Positions 49,345 to 62,701 of a stretch of DNA of 64,000 nucleotides are shown piece by piece. The notes under the pieces were generated by a model. The model saw nothing but the letters and a program-made list of their open reading frames with translations, made no database searches and had not been told where the DNA came from. The stretch spans positions 532,560,291-532,624,290 of the forward strand of contig NC_081409.1 in the NCBI RefSeq assembly GCF_030272615.1, in the 5' to 3' direction. A program made the translations under genes and the position numbers. This DNA comes from Cryptomeria japonica (Eukaryota; Streptophyta; Pinopsida; Cupressales; Cupressaceae). How positions within the stretch are numbered: position 1 is the first letter of the stretch; every line of letters starts with the position of its first letter.

Positions 49345-52154
49345 TGTGTCACTCAAATTGTACCCGTAATGCACAAGCTGAAAGCTCAAGCAACTTGGTG
49401 ACACATGGGATAATTCTTAGGCTTGTGGGTTGCCTATAGTGAGAATTAACCTCTAGATGAAGGGTTGGTTCCATGTGAATAACTCTAAATCTTTACTGAG
49501 AAAAGGGATAGGAAAAAATTAAAAATGAAACCAGAAAGACTTCGCGAATGCTAAACCAAAGTGAAGCATTAATAAGATATCCCAAGATGACAGAAATACA
49601 CTCCTAAAAACACCAGTCTGCACAAATAGACTTCTGGTTCATAACACATAAATATTTCATGTAAAGGATTTAAACTTCAAGAAATTGAAAGGAAAGAAAA
49701 CTTTCACAATCAACCAAATGAGCCAATTTATCACAATGCACAACCTGTGACTTATAAATGAGACAAAAAATTTAAAAGGTTATTTAAACAATAACACAAT
49801 GAACTAGCTCTCAATCATGAATAAGAAAATGAACTATAAAGACATAAGGCATAAGATGATAATTTTTATTCAGAATTCTATCATAAAACTGCATATGAGA
49901 TACAAAAATGTATTCTCTACTAAAACCAACAAGAGAATGATCAAGAACTAGGGAAGAAAGATAAAACTTTTTTCCCTTTATACAAGAACCTTCCAAAAGG
50001 TAGAGGAAAGATAACTCTAGAATGAGTGAAGATGAACTCCCACTGAAAAAAATATCTTTTCTGAAAACTGATTTTCACGTACAAATAAAAAAACCACCAA
50101 AATAGGCTCCAAAACATGCAAAAAGAACTCATGCAAACTTTCTCTCAAGTGGGTAATTTAGTTCAAATTCTTAGTCAACTAAAGGTTGACCCATATGGCA
50201 CTCAAAATCAAGCCTTATCACCTCAAGATCATGAGAAAAACTCATACAAACTTTTCTTTGAGCTTAATAATCGCTTGCATTAACCGGATGACTTCTTCTT
50301 ATTTTGCATGGATCCCTAGATGCTACCTTGCCTGCCACCACTTTCGGCTTCTGACTATAACTAGCATTGCTTTCTTCATTGGGTTATCGGGTTAGCACTG
50401 AAACACTTATTCTAATGGCCAATGATACGCTTGCATTTCACCTGCTTTTCTATTAGGTCATTGGAGTAGCATCGAAATACTTACTTTGATGTCCGATGAT
50501 ATTTTCCAAACTGCGCACTTCCTCAACGGTTTCTCCATCAGGTCATCGAAATAGCACTAAAACACTTATTCTGATGGCTTATGATATGCTCCCAACTGAA
50601 TGCTTCCTTATCAGGTTCTCGGCATGGCGTCAAACATGTTATTCCGATGGCTGATGAAAGTTCCATCCTCAGTCATTGGGTCATGATGGAAATCCTAACG
50701 AGTAGTTTCCCACCGTGACTTGGTGACTACCATCGGATCTTCTCTGATTGTCATCGATCAACTATGATCTACTCAGCCTTTAACTCTCCTTAGTCGCTCT
50801 CCCTGTCTATCAGGCCTACCACATGTCACTTCCTGGTTGGTTTGTAGGTCCACCTTGTCTGCCATCTTAACCGCCACTGGACCTGGACCCACCTTGTCGC
50901 TAAGTCACAATGATAACTGGGCATGCAACTTTTCCTTGTGCCTTAACGACAATCGTTGGATCTTTCAGACTTGCACGACCTTTATCTCACCTAGGCACTC
51001 ACCTTTTCCGCATGTTCTTTGTTGCCAAGTCACAGAGATAACTGTCGAGCTTCTTTCTATAGTGGTATAGCGATAGCCCTTAGATCTTTTGGTCTACCGT
51101 TGATCTTCCCTCAACTTGCTCAACCTTTAACCCTGACTGATCTTCTCTCTTGTGTTGCGTGTCAACATGTGTCACCCCCTGATTGGCTTTGGAGATTTGT
51201 TTGGGTACCACCTGTCCGTTGGGCCTGCCACGTGTCTTGTTCTATTGGATATTATTCTTTCGGCCAAACTTCTCTCTCGACAAGCCATTTACCAGTCTCA
51301 TCGAACCTATAATTTCATCGATTTTATTATTTTATCGATGGGATTGCTCAATAAGTCACCCATCTATGCCATGTCACCAGCCACTGGACTACCACATATC
51401 CTTGGTCTTATACCCTCTTCTCTACCACATCATTAGTCACCAAGTCACAAATGATATCCGGTGAGCATCTAACCATCGTGACATAGCGACAGCCGTTGGA
51501 TCACCGCGATCTGCGTCTGATCTTCCTTACTTGCTTGACCTTTAACCTCTTCCCACCAGTCGGTCACAAAATTTGGATGCCTTGAGATGCATGCACATGT
51601 GGGGTCCACTGGGCCATGAGCCACTTCTTGTCAAAAGTTTGTAAGCTTTGACACTATAGTTATATGTGTTCTTATATTTAAATGCGATAAAATCCCTCTG
51701 TGCGGCCAATGGATAAATGGTTTTCCTGCCTGGCGACTAAAACCGCTTGGAAGCTCTCTGCCCTTTTAAAACCCTCTTTGGCACCCAATTAAAAAAATTT
51801 ACACAGGTCGATTGCATTTTCTCTTAGTTTCTTTTGGCCTTACATCAGCCACATAGGGGATTTGGCGATACACTTGCCAAATGAATTTGCTTGAAGGTTT
51901 TAATAGCTATGCCATTTCATCTGCAATGGAGCATAAATATCTCTATGATCTACAACATGTTGAGCTCAACCCTTATGGGAGCCACATTTTAACCCACATG
52001 TTGTCTCACTTTTCCTATATCTGCACATGAAGCAAACAAGTTAGACAAAAATAGTGCATTTCTGATTTCTCATTCATGATTTGACCTTTTCAAAATGAAT
52101 GAATGAAAGGCTTCATTAGGGTACTAAATTTGGCATGTGCAAAATTTGGTAACA
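49345..52154 (-). repeat. 5' LTR of the Tat-like element
   Basis: 2,810 bp, the partner of 40127-42947. The left end in window coordinates reads TGTGTCACTC where the other copy has TGTTGTCACTC. No convincing TATA box was picked out. Confidence 0.92.
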
Positions 52155-52659
52155 AATACATAATTTTTAATTTAAAGGATTTTAAAAATCATATATAGTT
52201 TTACATCTTCACATTATTATATGAAAATATATTTCTCAAATTTAAAATTCATCTCAGCTTGATTTTCTTTAGGCACGTGAATAATCAAATGCCTTACAAC
52301 CAAATATCATGGATTGTGAGATGATAGGTTTTTTACCTATACACATTACATATGATGTTTTATCCTCAATAATACAACAACTACAATCCAATATTTTTAT
52401 TCCAAATTTAATTTTTTAAACATATTTCTAGCTCAATGCATTAAGGTTTTGTTCATTCTTTTGTTACCATGTTCAATTTTGGTGTATAAGGTACAATTTT
52501 TGTTTTATAATGCTAGTATACTTACAAAGTTCTCCTAATTCATCAAATAAATATTCTACTATTTATTTGAACTTAAAATATAATTTTTTTATATATCTAT
52601 TTTTCTACAAGTGCATTCAATTTCTTAAATTTATACAAAACTATAGATTTGTACTTAAT

Positions 52660-52663
<4 letters not shown>
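52155..52663. other. AT-rich intergenic sequence
   Basis: Begins with AATAC, the right target duplication of the Tat-like element, and continues the AT-rich DNA that lies left of 40127. No gene is seen. Confidence 0.55.

Positions 52664-52730
<67 letters not shown>
52664..52730. repeat. (TC)n microsatellite
   Basis: An uninterrupted run of about 33 TC units. Open frames across it are Leu/Ser artefacts. Confidence 0.98.
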
Positions 52731-52732
<2 letters not shown>

Positions 52733-53640
52733 TATGGCATCCTAAAATTTTACCCTTGTACAATTTTGATTGCATTAGGTTCCTACCTTAGCATTTGCAT
52801 GCCTTGGCCTAATTGGGAGCTGATTATGCTCATGCTCCTCATGCTTTGCATCATTTTTTACTTTTTCTATACACATGACACCTTATCCTAGCCCTAAATA
52901 GTGGTAAGACCAAGGTTCCATACTCTAGTCCTAATTAGGACCAGCGCACCATGTTCTAGTCGGTGTCCTAGTCCCCCCTAATTTTTGCCTCTTTAAAACC
53001 CTTTGCCCTATTTCAAAATTAAGCAGGAATTCCAGCTCTATATTAGCTCATGTCAGGAAATTAGCAAGTTTTTTGCCGGTCAAGGATAAAAGGAGGTTTC
53101 CCCTTCTCATTTGACACATATCACATCAACTCAAAAATCATTATACACACATGAGATCAAGTAATCAAGCATCCAAGAACAATTGAGCATTATCAATCTT
53201 CCTTCAAGCCTTGGAGCAACTTTAAAATCAAGAATCAAGCATTGAAGTAGACATCTTTCATCCTATTTTGTTGAAGACTTCATCAAGCCCTAATATTATG
53301 TGGAGACAAACAAAACTTCACAAGGAGGTATATCATTTGATTTTCAATCATTATTCAGCAGGGTGAACTCACAACAATGGCTCCCACTTTTTTTGCCACT
53401 TTTGACACTAAGATGAACATTTTTAAAATAATCTTCAATTTCCAACAACTATAACTTTTAAATTATTAAGAATTTGAAGATGATGTAAATTATTGATTTG
53501 TAGAATTTTGTCTATAGATTATGTATAATTATTTTCAATTTTTAAAAAAAATTTCCATCTCCCTCGAAAAGTAGTTTTTTTACAGTAAACTACATTTTTT
53601 AAGAGTGATGTGCCTCTTGAAATGCATAACTTTTTTTCTA
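52731..53640. other. LTR-like fragment, unassigned
   Basis: No gene. The stretch GATAAAAGGAGGTTTCCCC near 53085, followed by repeated CAAGCATCCAAG / CAAGAATCAAGC text, looks like the promoter and transcript start of an LTR element. No partner LTR is present, so the boundaries cannot be set. Confidence 0.3.
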
Positions 53641-54944
53641 TAAATGGTAAAAACTCAATTCTTTCAAATTTGGGTTTATAACATCAATATCCAGGGCTTG
53701 AATTGGTTTGATAGTGATATGCATTGGCCATTTAGAGGAATTGATTATGTGTTTCATTCATGTTTTTTCATTGATGTCAACACTAGTTGTTTTGGCTGCT
53801 TTACCAACACCCTTCTGGTCCCAATAGGTTGTTTGGTTTCTAGTTGGATTGGATTTGGCATGAGCTAGTATGCTTTGGTATGTTTGGGTTATGGAATTGT
53901 CTTATTCATGCTCATGTTCAGTCATTTGGTTTTTCTCTAGTGATCGGATGCTATCTTGCTTGCTAGTAAGCTTGGTTTGTGGTTTCGGTGAGGGTTTCAC
54001 CAGGAGAGATTTATTGAAGATCTTTGATGATATGCATAAGTGGTGTTGGTGCAGCTTCTAGTGGAGATTCAGGATGTTGATGGTGTTCATGTTGGGGACT
54101 TGGTGGATTTGGATCATTTATTTAGTGTGTGTGGACTTATATTGGGTCTTGATTTATCTAGGTTATGGACCGGCTTAATGTAACATGTGGATTGAACCTC
54201 TCGATGTGTTTCTGGTATGTCTTATGGGTTGGATATTATTCGTTTTCTCTTAGGATGACATGTTTTGTAATTATGTAATTGTATTATTGTCTGATGGCTG
54301 ACCTGATTGTTTATGGTTGAGGGTTTGTATATATATGATGTAAGATCTCATTGTATATCATCATGGAATGGGATATGGATATGTAATGAGCGAATAATGT
54401 AATAATAATTTAGGCAGAGGATTTGGTCAATCATTGGAGATCAAGTTGGGTTTATGTAAGAGGATTTAGTCCTCTGGTATTGAGCTTAACCAGAACTGTA
54501 CTCAGGCATAGGAGATGCTATCTTTGTACTTCATTCTTTCTTCTGGATTGTAGTATGGATTTTTATGTAGTCAGTGAGACTCCTTTTGTGATGAGTAGTA
54601 CACTCTAGGCTATTGGCCTTCTTGCAAGTGTAGGCCCCTCAATTATAATTCACATACTTACTTTAGAAGTATTATCTGACTGTGGGTAGGCTTCCCGCTA
54701 TGGTTTTTCCCTTTACCGGGTTTTTCACGTACAAATCTTGGTGTCATGTGTATGGTATTTATTCTTTGATTGTTTTTTATGCTTAATTGGTATATGTTCT
54801 ATTTTGGTAATTGGTTTAGGAATTCCAGTATTAATGTTTTGGGTTCTGGTATTAAAGTTTTAATTGCTTAAGGTTCTGGTAATCTGAGACAACTGATTCA
54901 CCATCCCCTCTTAGTTTTCTTCTAATTATTTGAATTGTCTAACA
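53641..54944 (+). repeat. Probable 5' LTR of the Copia element (left end uncertain)
   Basis: The right end is set by GAATTGTCTAACA two bases before the primer site, preceded by CTGATTCACCATCCCC, a common ending of plant Copia LTRs. A TATA-like TGTATATATATGATG lies near 54327. The left end is arbitrary because the 3' LTR is not in the window. Confidence 0.5.
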
Positions 54945-54946
54945 AT

Positions 54947-54960
54947 TGGTATAAGAGATT
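54947..54960 (+). promoter_or_regulatory. Degenerate iMet primer binding site
   Basis: TGGTATAAGAGATT, a decayed form of TGGTATCAGAGC, two bases after the LTR end. Confidence 0.75.
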
Positions 54961-55001
54961 TGGTCCTCTCTATAGAATCTTAACTTCTTGAGGAAGATCC
55001 T

Positions 55002-55974
55002 ATGGCGACTAACAATTCAAGTTCATCTAGTTCATTTGGAGTTATCTTTCAAAGAGATATTCCTAGGCTTGATGGAACAAATTATAGAGTATGAAAGATT
55101 CGGATGGGGACTCATCTGAGATGCCTTGGCAAGGAGATTTGGGAAATCATATAGAATGGTGTTACACCATATAATCCAGCATTTGGCAATCCTCCTCTGA
55201 CAAAATTAGATAAAGAGCTAGAGAATGATTGTAGAGAAAGAGAAGCCCTCTTGTGTGCACTTTCTAATCAACAAATAATGGGATTAACTGATAAATTATC
55301 TGCAAAGGCTATATGGGATAAGTTGGAGACTCTTAATGAAGGTGACCCTACTATGAAGATCACTAAACTTGATGGTTACCGGGTGAGATATGAAAACTTG
55401 AAGATGGAAGAAGATGAAATGATTACTGCATTCATGGAAAGGGTTAATGAGATTTTTTTTTGGAATTCAATGTTATGGTGGAACTCTGAGTGAAGATGAA
55501 ATAGTTTCTAAAGTTCTGAGAGCTTTGCCACTAGCTTACAAGATGAAGGCTATTGTAATTAATAAATTGAGAATAATGGCTAATACTTCTATCAACGAAG
55601 ATACCTTGGTTTGGAAATTATCTGCTTTTGAGCTTGAAGAATTTGTACCTTCTAGAGCTATGAAGTCTAAACCTTCTTTTCATGCATCTGCATCATCAAC
55701 CAACAAGCAAGATTGGAAAGCTTTATATGCAAAGGAATTATATGATATGAAGAGAGAAGATGATGAGTTTGAGAAACTTGAAGCCCTATTTGCTAGAAGA
55801 GTACCTAAAGGACCGATAGGAATTAAGTATGAAGGAAAAGAACATTTTAAATGTGTTGCATGTAATAAGATAGGCCATTTTGCATCTAGATGTCCTGAAA
55901 GGAATTCAAGATTTGAAGAGAGAGCTAGAAGATACTTTAAGCCTAACCCTAGATATCAAAACAAGTATAAGTAA
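55002..55974 (+). pseudogene. Copia gag relic
   Basis: ATG at 55002 (MATNNSSSSSSFGV). Stops at 55092 (TGA where the family has the Trp of RVWK) and 55152 break the N-terminus. The UBN2-type Gag core is open from 55251 (LCALSNQQIMG, AKAIWDKLETLNEG). A frameshift sits at the poly-T run near 55452-55460. The second half is open to 55974 with a zinc knuckle (CVACNKIGHFASRC, 55852-55893). Confidence 0.88.
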
Positions 55975-57680
55975 AGGAAAATCAGAGATAAATCATGCTA
56001 CATAGTTGATGAGGAAGGTGTGACTGAATCTGATGATGAACCAACACTTGATTCTGCTAGTGGTTTCGGCAATGGGAAGGAATGGGTGTTCTTGGCTATC
56101 AAAGAAGATGTTCTAGCACTGGAAGAGAATGTACCTGAAGAGAAGGCACTTGTTGCTAAAATTAAAGACAAGGATGAATGGGTAATTGACAATGGATGTT
56201 CACATCATATGACTGGAGATAAAAGGAAGTTTCTATATTTGCAAGAATTTTATGGTGGTCCAGTTAGATTTGGAGATGGAAAAGCATGTATGATCAAGGG
56301 AAAAGGAACTATATCATTGAATGATAAGCACAATAATAATAATGTTTATTATGTTGAAGTTTTGAGGCATAATATTTTGATTGTAGGATAATTGGTGGAT
56401 AAGGGATTTCAATTACATTTCAAGGATGAAAAATACAAAATCATTAATAGATTTGGTTTGGAGATTGCAACTAGTACACAGACAAAAGGTAATATATTTC
56501 ATTTGAATTCTGGTGAGAAGACATGTTTGATTGCACAAATTGATGAGAGTTGGCTATAGCATAAAAGGCTATGTCATGTGAATTTTGAGTGCATGGTTAA
56601 GATTAGTTCAACCAAGACAGTTAAAGATATACCTAAGATTGTGAAGCCCTATAATCCGGTATGTAAAGAATGTCAAGTGGGAAAATAAGTTAGAACCTCT
56701 TTTAGGAGTATACAAGATAAGTCTAATGATGTTCTTGATCTTATTCATATTGATTTGTGTGGCCCTGCTAGAGTTAAATTTTTTCAAGGTGATAGATATT
56801 TTATGCTAATCATTGATAATTATTCTAGAATGATGTGGGTTACTTTTCTAAGGGAGAAATCTGAGGCTTTTGAAAAGTTTAAAATATTTAAAGATAAAGT
56901 AGAAACTGAGATAGGATTGAAGATTAAATGTTTGAGGTCAGATCATGGTGGATAATTCACATCCGGTGAGTTTAATAACTTTTGTGAGAGGCATGGTATC
57001 AGGAGACAATTTTTTGCTCCCTGGACACCTTAGAAAAATGAAGTTCTAGAAATGAAGATCATAACTATCTTGGATGCTACTAGAAAAATTATGATGGAAG
57101 CTAGTCTACCTCATATCTACTAGAGAGAAGCAGTGAGCACAATAGAGTACATATCAAAGGAGAAACTGGTAAGACACCTTATGAATTATGGTTTGGAAAT
57201 ACACCTACAGTTATGTATTTCAAAATCTTTGGTAGTAAATGTTATATAAGGAGAGATGAAATCATTGGAAAATTTGATCCTAGATGTGATGAAGGCAAAT
57301 TTCTTGGTTATTCTAATGAAAGCAAATAATATAGATGTTATAAAAAGAGATTTCAGAGAATTATGGAGAGTGCTAATGTCAAGGTGGATGAGCTAAATAG
57401 AAGTCAAATCAAAGTTTATGAGCAAGAACCGACAGTGGAAATGATCATAACTGAACTGGTAAAACCTTTACCAGAATAGAATGTTGAAATAGTTACTCTG
57501 GCAGTATCAGAAAATTCAATAGTAACTAAAGAACTGGGAAGAGGAATAGAGAGTCAGAAGACTCCTAGGTATGTGAGATTGAATCATTCAGAAGATCAGA
57601 TCATTGGGGAAAAGAATAATGCAGTGATGACAAGAAGAAGACTAGCAACTAATCAGGTATGTTTCATTTCTCAAGTTGAA
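55975..57680 (+). pseudogene. Copia protease and integrase relic
   Basis: The protease is open at 56020-56391, with the active site DNGCSHHM (Asp at 56188). The usual DSG has become DNG. A pre-integrase region follows (HKRLCHVNFECM, CKECQVGK then stop). The integrase core shows HIDLCGPARV (Asp near 56751), LRSDHGG then a stop (near 56953), and a decayed NEVLEMKI where the family has NGVVERKN. Several nonsense codons are spread to about 57480. Confidence 0.85.
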
Positions 57681-57689
57681 CCGGTATCA

Positions 57690-58690
57690 CTAATTGAAGC
57701 ATGTAAATATGAATTTTGGTTGAAAGCTATGGAAGAAGAATTAGATTAGATTGAGAAGAATAACACATGGACTTTAGTTCCCCGGCCTAAAAATAAGAAT
57801 GTTATTGGAACTAAATGGGTTTTTAGGAATAAATTGAATGAAGATGGTCAAGTTGTAAGGAACAAACCTAGATTGGTTTGTAAAGGATATTCTCAAAAGG
57901 AAGGAATTGATTATGGTGAAACTTTTTCACTTGTAGCTAGGATTGAAGCTGTAAGATTATTTCTTGCCTATGTTGCACATAAGAACTACAAGGTTTATTA
58001 GATGGATGTTAAGTGTGCCTTTTTGAATAGGGATCTTGATGAGGAAGTTTATATTGAGCAATCTGATGATTTTTCACTTTCTAATGATAAAAACATGGTT
58101 TGCAAGTTAAGGAAATCTTTATATGGATTGAAACAGGCACCTAGAGCTTGGTATGCAAGGTTAGATAAATATCTTTTGAAGCTTGGTTTTACTAAGGGTA
58201 ATGCTTACAGTAATCTATATTAAAAGGTCACTAATGATGATATACTGATTATTGAAGTATTTTTTGATGACATTATTTTTGGAGGTGAAGATAAGTTATG
58301 CATGGAATTTTCTAAAAATATGGAGAAAGAATTTGAAATGTCTATGATTGGGGAAATGAAATTTTTCTTAGGTTAGTAGATTAATCAGATTGAAAGGTAT
58401 TTTCATCTGTCAAACTAAGTATGCTAGGGAATTGTTGAAGAAATTTGGCATGGAAGATTCTAAACCGGTAAGTACTCCTATGGTTACAAGTGATAAATTA
58501 ACAAGGAAAGATGAATCTGCACCAGTAAATCCTACAAGATACAAATCTATGATTGGAGGTCTACTATATTTGACTCACACTAGGCCTGACATAATGAATG
58601 TTGTTTGTATTGCATCAAGTTATCAAAGTGATCCTAGAGAAAATCATTAGTGAAGTGAAAAGAATTTTTAGATATTTGCAAGGTACATCT
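57690..58690 (+). pseudogene. Copia reverse transcriptase and truncated RNase H
   Basis: It starts near KAMEEELD then a stop, [26 protein letters not shown] and LYGLKQAPRAWY. The catalytic pair is FFDDIIFG (Asp-Asp at 58266-58271), where YVDD is usual. The connection and the first part of RNase H run to about 58690 (RYKSMIGGLLYLT, then RIFRYLQGTS). At that point similarity stops abruptly because another element begins. The remainder of RNase H and the 3' LTR should lie beyond the right edge. Confidence 0.87.
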
Positions 58691-59480
58691 TGTTGGTTAA
58701 CGGATTGGATTTCTCAAAATTTACAAATAAATACCCCTGTTGCCCAAATAGAAAACCAATGATAACCAGCAATTGGGTAAATAATTATTGTTCTTACCCT
58801 CTGCATTAAGATACAACTCCCTATATAATATTTAATGAATTTTGAATAATTTTCTCTTTATGTGATTCACTTTTAAATAGAAAGTAAACAAAAGGCTTCA
58901 ACATTCATTAGTCAACACAATATGAATGCTTAATGATGGATAATGAAATTCATAATAAGACGTTTGATCTCAAATGGAAATTAACTCTCAGGATGATAAA
59001 AGAATGTTTGAATTTTGATTGACACTCACTCATGTCTCATAGGACAAGGGGAATCAGAAAATTCAAAAGCTTACAGCTAGTTTCATTTACCAAATTGATT
59101 CACAGACTTCAAATGAAAAATCAGAGAAAAGAAATTGATACACGAACACATCATCATTCCAACAGAAATTTTGTGCATTCAAAACACACAGATTTCTCAA
59201 GTTGTATCATATATTTCATTCCACTCAAAGATGGGTATTTCACTGAAATTACAAGTGAAATTAGTCTGATCCTTCCAGTTTTTCACCAAAGCAAAAAAAA
59301 AAATTATATCCCCCCCGCAAAAAAAACATCCTTACAAATATATATAGCCGCCAGGCTTAATTGTCCTTTTTAATTAAAATGCAAATATGAAATTCCAAAA
59401 TCAACCACCTATAACTGAAACCTAACTAAACGGCTACAAGCTGTAAATAGAGCCATAACTAAAAGAACAGAAAACAGCCT
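58691..59480 (-). repeat. Probable 3' LTR of the right-edge Gypsy element
   Basis: The left boundary is sharp: Copia similarity ends and TGTTGG begins at 58691. A TATA-like run (minus strand GGCTATATATATTTG, 59339-59346 on plus) suits an LTR promoter. The right boundary, close to TGTTTTCTGTTC on the minus strand, is approximate. The other LTR is outside the window. Confidence 0.5.
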
Positions 59481-59490
59481 AAATTGTCTC

Positions 59491-62400
59491 TTAAGTGTGC
59501 GTGGTGCCACATATATTTTGCCACTCCATATGAGCCGCAGAGAAATTATGAACTACTTGGTAATGTGGGAGACCTATGTGCAAGATGCATTGCTTCCAGA
59601 CTTCTTTATCCATACCCACCCGCATGACTTTAGTTTTATGCACCTCTAAATGATCCAAACAGACAACCAACATGGATTCAATGCGGGCCACTCTGGTGAA
59701 GTCATCATGGGTAAAGGATTTTGATTCTTTAATAGAATTGATTTTCCCTTTGAAATTCTGCACCATATATACTACCTATTCAATGGTTTGTCCGTCTTCC
59801 TTCAAAAGTGGTACATCGATGCACTTCAAGTCTTTCTGCATCATGGCAATGAGTTCTTTCAATTCTTTTAGCAACTTAATGGACTCTTCATGACCTTGTT
59901 TTATGATTGAATTTCTCCATTCAATGTTTTCCTTGGCCACATGCAGTACCTTGTCATCTAAATCATTTACTACCTTTTCTGTAAGGAAGTTCATGACGCC
60001 ATACTTCTATACATCTCTCATTTGAACCAGTACTGCAGGCCATTTTTTCCTTTCCTTTTCCCATGCTGACACCTCTATTTCTAGCTCTTCAGTCACAGTC
60101 ACAACATCCTCGTATGCTTTTACCAGATTAGCAATGTACTCTGTTCCTTGCTGAATTATGAACTCAAGCCACTCTTCAAAGGTTTCCGCTAGGACATGAT
60201 TTCTCTGAACCTTATCCAATAAATTCTGGTTCATGGGAGATCTAGGATCAAAATTTTGAGGAACCTGTGATAGGGGCGATGGGCTGGGATGATGAATGAC
60301 GTTAATATACTCTGCTATATGCTTCACGATCTGCTTCAACTCTCATTTGTCTTTCTCATCTTTCCATTTCTGGACAACATTCATTTAGTAGAGGACTCTA
60401 AGTGTTTTGCATCAGCAACCCTTGAAGCAGTTCCTAAATCAAGCTTTTCAACAACAAAATCCTGCTCCGTTGCGTTTTCTGGATCTTTGTCAGAAATAGG
60501 CCTAGCCACTTCAGTTACCCAGTGCTCTGTATTCTCATCCACCTCCAGCATAGCTTCTTCTTTTAGCTTTTTGGACTTAGGTGTTTTTCCGAGGCATTTC
60601 CTCACCATATCTTCCATGGGCACACTGATAGGGACTACATTGCATTTCTTACTTATTGATGCTCCTAACCACCTTGAAACATTTGAGGATATCTTAGCTA
60701 GCGTCGTTTTGACATTCAGATGAATCAATGGTCACCAAAGTAGTCACTTGATCGGGGCCTTCCCCAGACTGCTCTTTTTCTTTACCTGCATCTTGAGCTA
60801 TAGGAATGTATGTTTCTGGTTCACCCATACTCACTTGCGCGTCCTCAGTATCAACAACTATGATGGTTTCTTTTCCTGTGATGTCTGCACCTTTCCTTTT
60901 ACTTCTGGAACGGGTGACTCGAACCACTGAGGGGCCAAACAGTGGTTCTTTAAGTCTTCTGGTTTGAACCTTTTCACTTCAAGTACCAGTGACACCTGCA
61001 ATATCAACAACAATGTTAGAAGAAGAAATTGGTACAGTAGTATGAGATTGCTCAACTGATTTCTCGAATGAGCCGGCAGCAAATTTTATTCCAGGCCTAC
61101 GCTCTCTTAACCATTTCTCCATTCTCCTTATTACATTAAAGGTTCTTGACTGAATATTTTCTTCTTCTTTCCTATCCCAATCAATTTTAGGTATAGGTTG
61201 CACATGAACTCTTTTATTGAACTCTGGGTCCAATACATCTTCATCTTCTGCTTCTTGTATTCCTACAATGTTCATGGGCAGTTTCAAAGTAATAATTTGT
61301 TGTACAGTGAACCTTGACCATAATCTTCTAATTGGGGTATATGTTTGAAGTTCACATCAACATTCAATTGCTTCATTGCATATTCTTTTCTTTTGAACCC
61401 CTGCCAAGCAACATATGGTGGCAAATTCATCTTCTTGAGTTCCAATTCTAAGTTCAATGCATCAAAAATAGTTTGGCAACTATAATGTCCGGGTTCAACT
61501 GGGAAAATTGCTTTAGATTCACTTTTCATCCCAAATCTCTTATCCACATGAGCTAGCTGTCTGCTAATTTCTAAAAGTACATAGCTGTCGAGAGCATATC
61601 TGGGTAATTTGAAAGGTTCATCTTCAAAGCCTCCAATTCGGATATAGGTGAATCTAGGAAATTGAATGAAACAACTCCCATATGTGGTGACCAACTTTAA
61701 TGCCTCAGGTGACACCCTATTATTCAAATTTCCCTGCAGTTCAAAAGTTAATCTTCCCGCAAAGACATCATTCCATCTCAAGAAATTTTCTGTGTATCTT
61801 TGTATTTGCAAATGTGGATAGCACTCATAGACCTTCATTCCATTATCCTAGGGTTCCTGGTGTAATCCTAGCCATTCTCTGATACATGCTAAAATATAGA
61901 TCAAGTATGAAGTCATGTGAAAATTAGCTGTGCCAACAAAATTACTCAACCCTTCATGCAATCTCTCAGTAATTACTTGTGCCCAGTCCAAGTATTTCTC
62001 ACCAACTAATAATACCTAAATGTAAAAATACATCCAGTCCTCCCAATAGAAGGCATGTGAATTCCCCTTAAGCCTGTTCAAAAGGACCACAATATCCCTA
62101 ACTTCTGTGATGAAATGTTCTCTTGTTAAGGGTTTGGGCAACCTAGAACCTCCCTTTTGTATTTTAAGGAGACATTTCCTGGCTATGATGTTCTGATAAA
62201 CACTTCTCTTCTCAGAGAAAAATGCGTATGAGGTTCCTATGGACCAATCTTCATATGACTCTTTGTGAGGAATTCCAATTGTAGCCATTACAGTTTCTCT
62301 GTCAATCCGCACTAGCATGTCTCCATTATTGGCTCTAATGCACCTATTACTAGCATCATATCGGCTCATACATGCATACACTAATTCTGGGCAAGGAGCA

Positions 62401-62612
62401 ACAATTGGGAATGCAGCGGCCTCAACAAGACCACTATGAACTATCTTTTCCATTATGGAATCAGCTGTCGAGTTCTTGGCCCTCTCTAAAAAGTTATCTA
62501 ACTCATCCTGAATGAAGGCTGTATCATCTAACTCTGGAAGGGTACTAACCAAGCATGATGTTCGACCCAATTTGGGCAGAATCAGTCTCATTTTTGCTTT
62601 AAATTGCGTCAA
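59491..62612 (-). pseudogene. Long extra ORF downstream of pol, family not recognised
   Basis: About 1,040 codons with a few breaks. It starts at 62612 (MTQFKAKMRLILPKLG), is open to 62016, stops, and continues in the same frame at 61838-61284. After a frame change it runs 61287-60979, 60927-60694, 60728-60381, 60339-60007, 59994-59776 and 59766-59491. The N-terminal half is globular and Trp/Tyr-rich (YEDWSIGTSYAFFSEKRS, HAFYWEDWMYFYI). The middle has a basic patch MVRVTRSRSKRKGAD that could be a nuclear signal. The C-terminal third looks helical (EWRNSIIKQGHEESIKLLKE). No transmembrane segment or signal peptide is seen, so it is not a typical envelope protein despite its position. Confidence 0.6.
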
Positions 62613-62629
62613 TTAGACAACATTCAATT

Positions 62630-62701
62630 CTGAAGCAAAGAATTACACTTTCCAATTTTCAAAACTAAACATAGCAGGGGAAAATAAGCAATTGAACTCA
62701 C
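62630..62701 (-). other. Possible short intron or splice acceptor before the extra ORF
   Basis: On the minus strand GACAG|GTGAGT (intron start 62701) and TTTGCTTCAG (intron end 62630) bound a 72 bp stretch. The acceptor lies 17 bases before the ATG at 62612. Plants tolerate introns of this size. The match is by eye only. Confidence 0.3.

Larger units (their letters stand above)
40127..52154 (-). mobile_element. Tat-like Ty3/gypsy element with an additional RNase H
   Basis: A 12,028 bp element with LTRs of 2,821 and 2,810 bp and a perfect duplication AATAC (40122-40126, 52155-52159). Read on the minus strand the order is 5' LTR, primer site, Gag, protease, additional RNase H, linker, RT, native RNase H, integrase and 3' LTR. 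The Gag and protease style (WCYPCNQPH knuckle, IDLGAS) and the extra RNase H point to the Tat lineage. All coding parts contain stops or frameshifts. Confidence 0.92.

Noticed and set aside
52510-52891. Open frames over the CT microsatellite
   Set aside because: They are poly Leu/Ser readings of a dinucleotide repeat.
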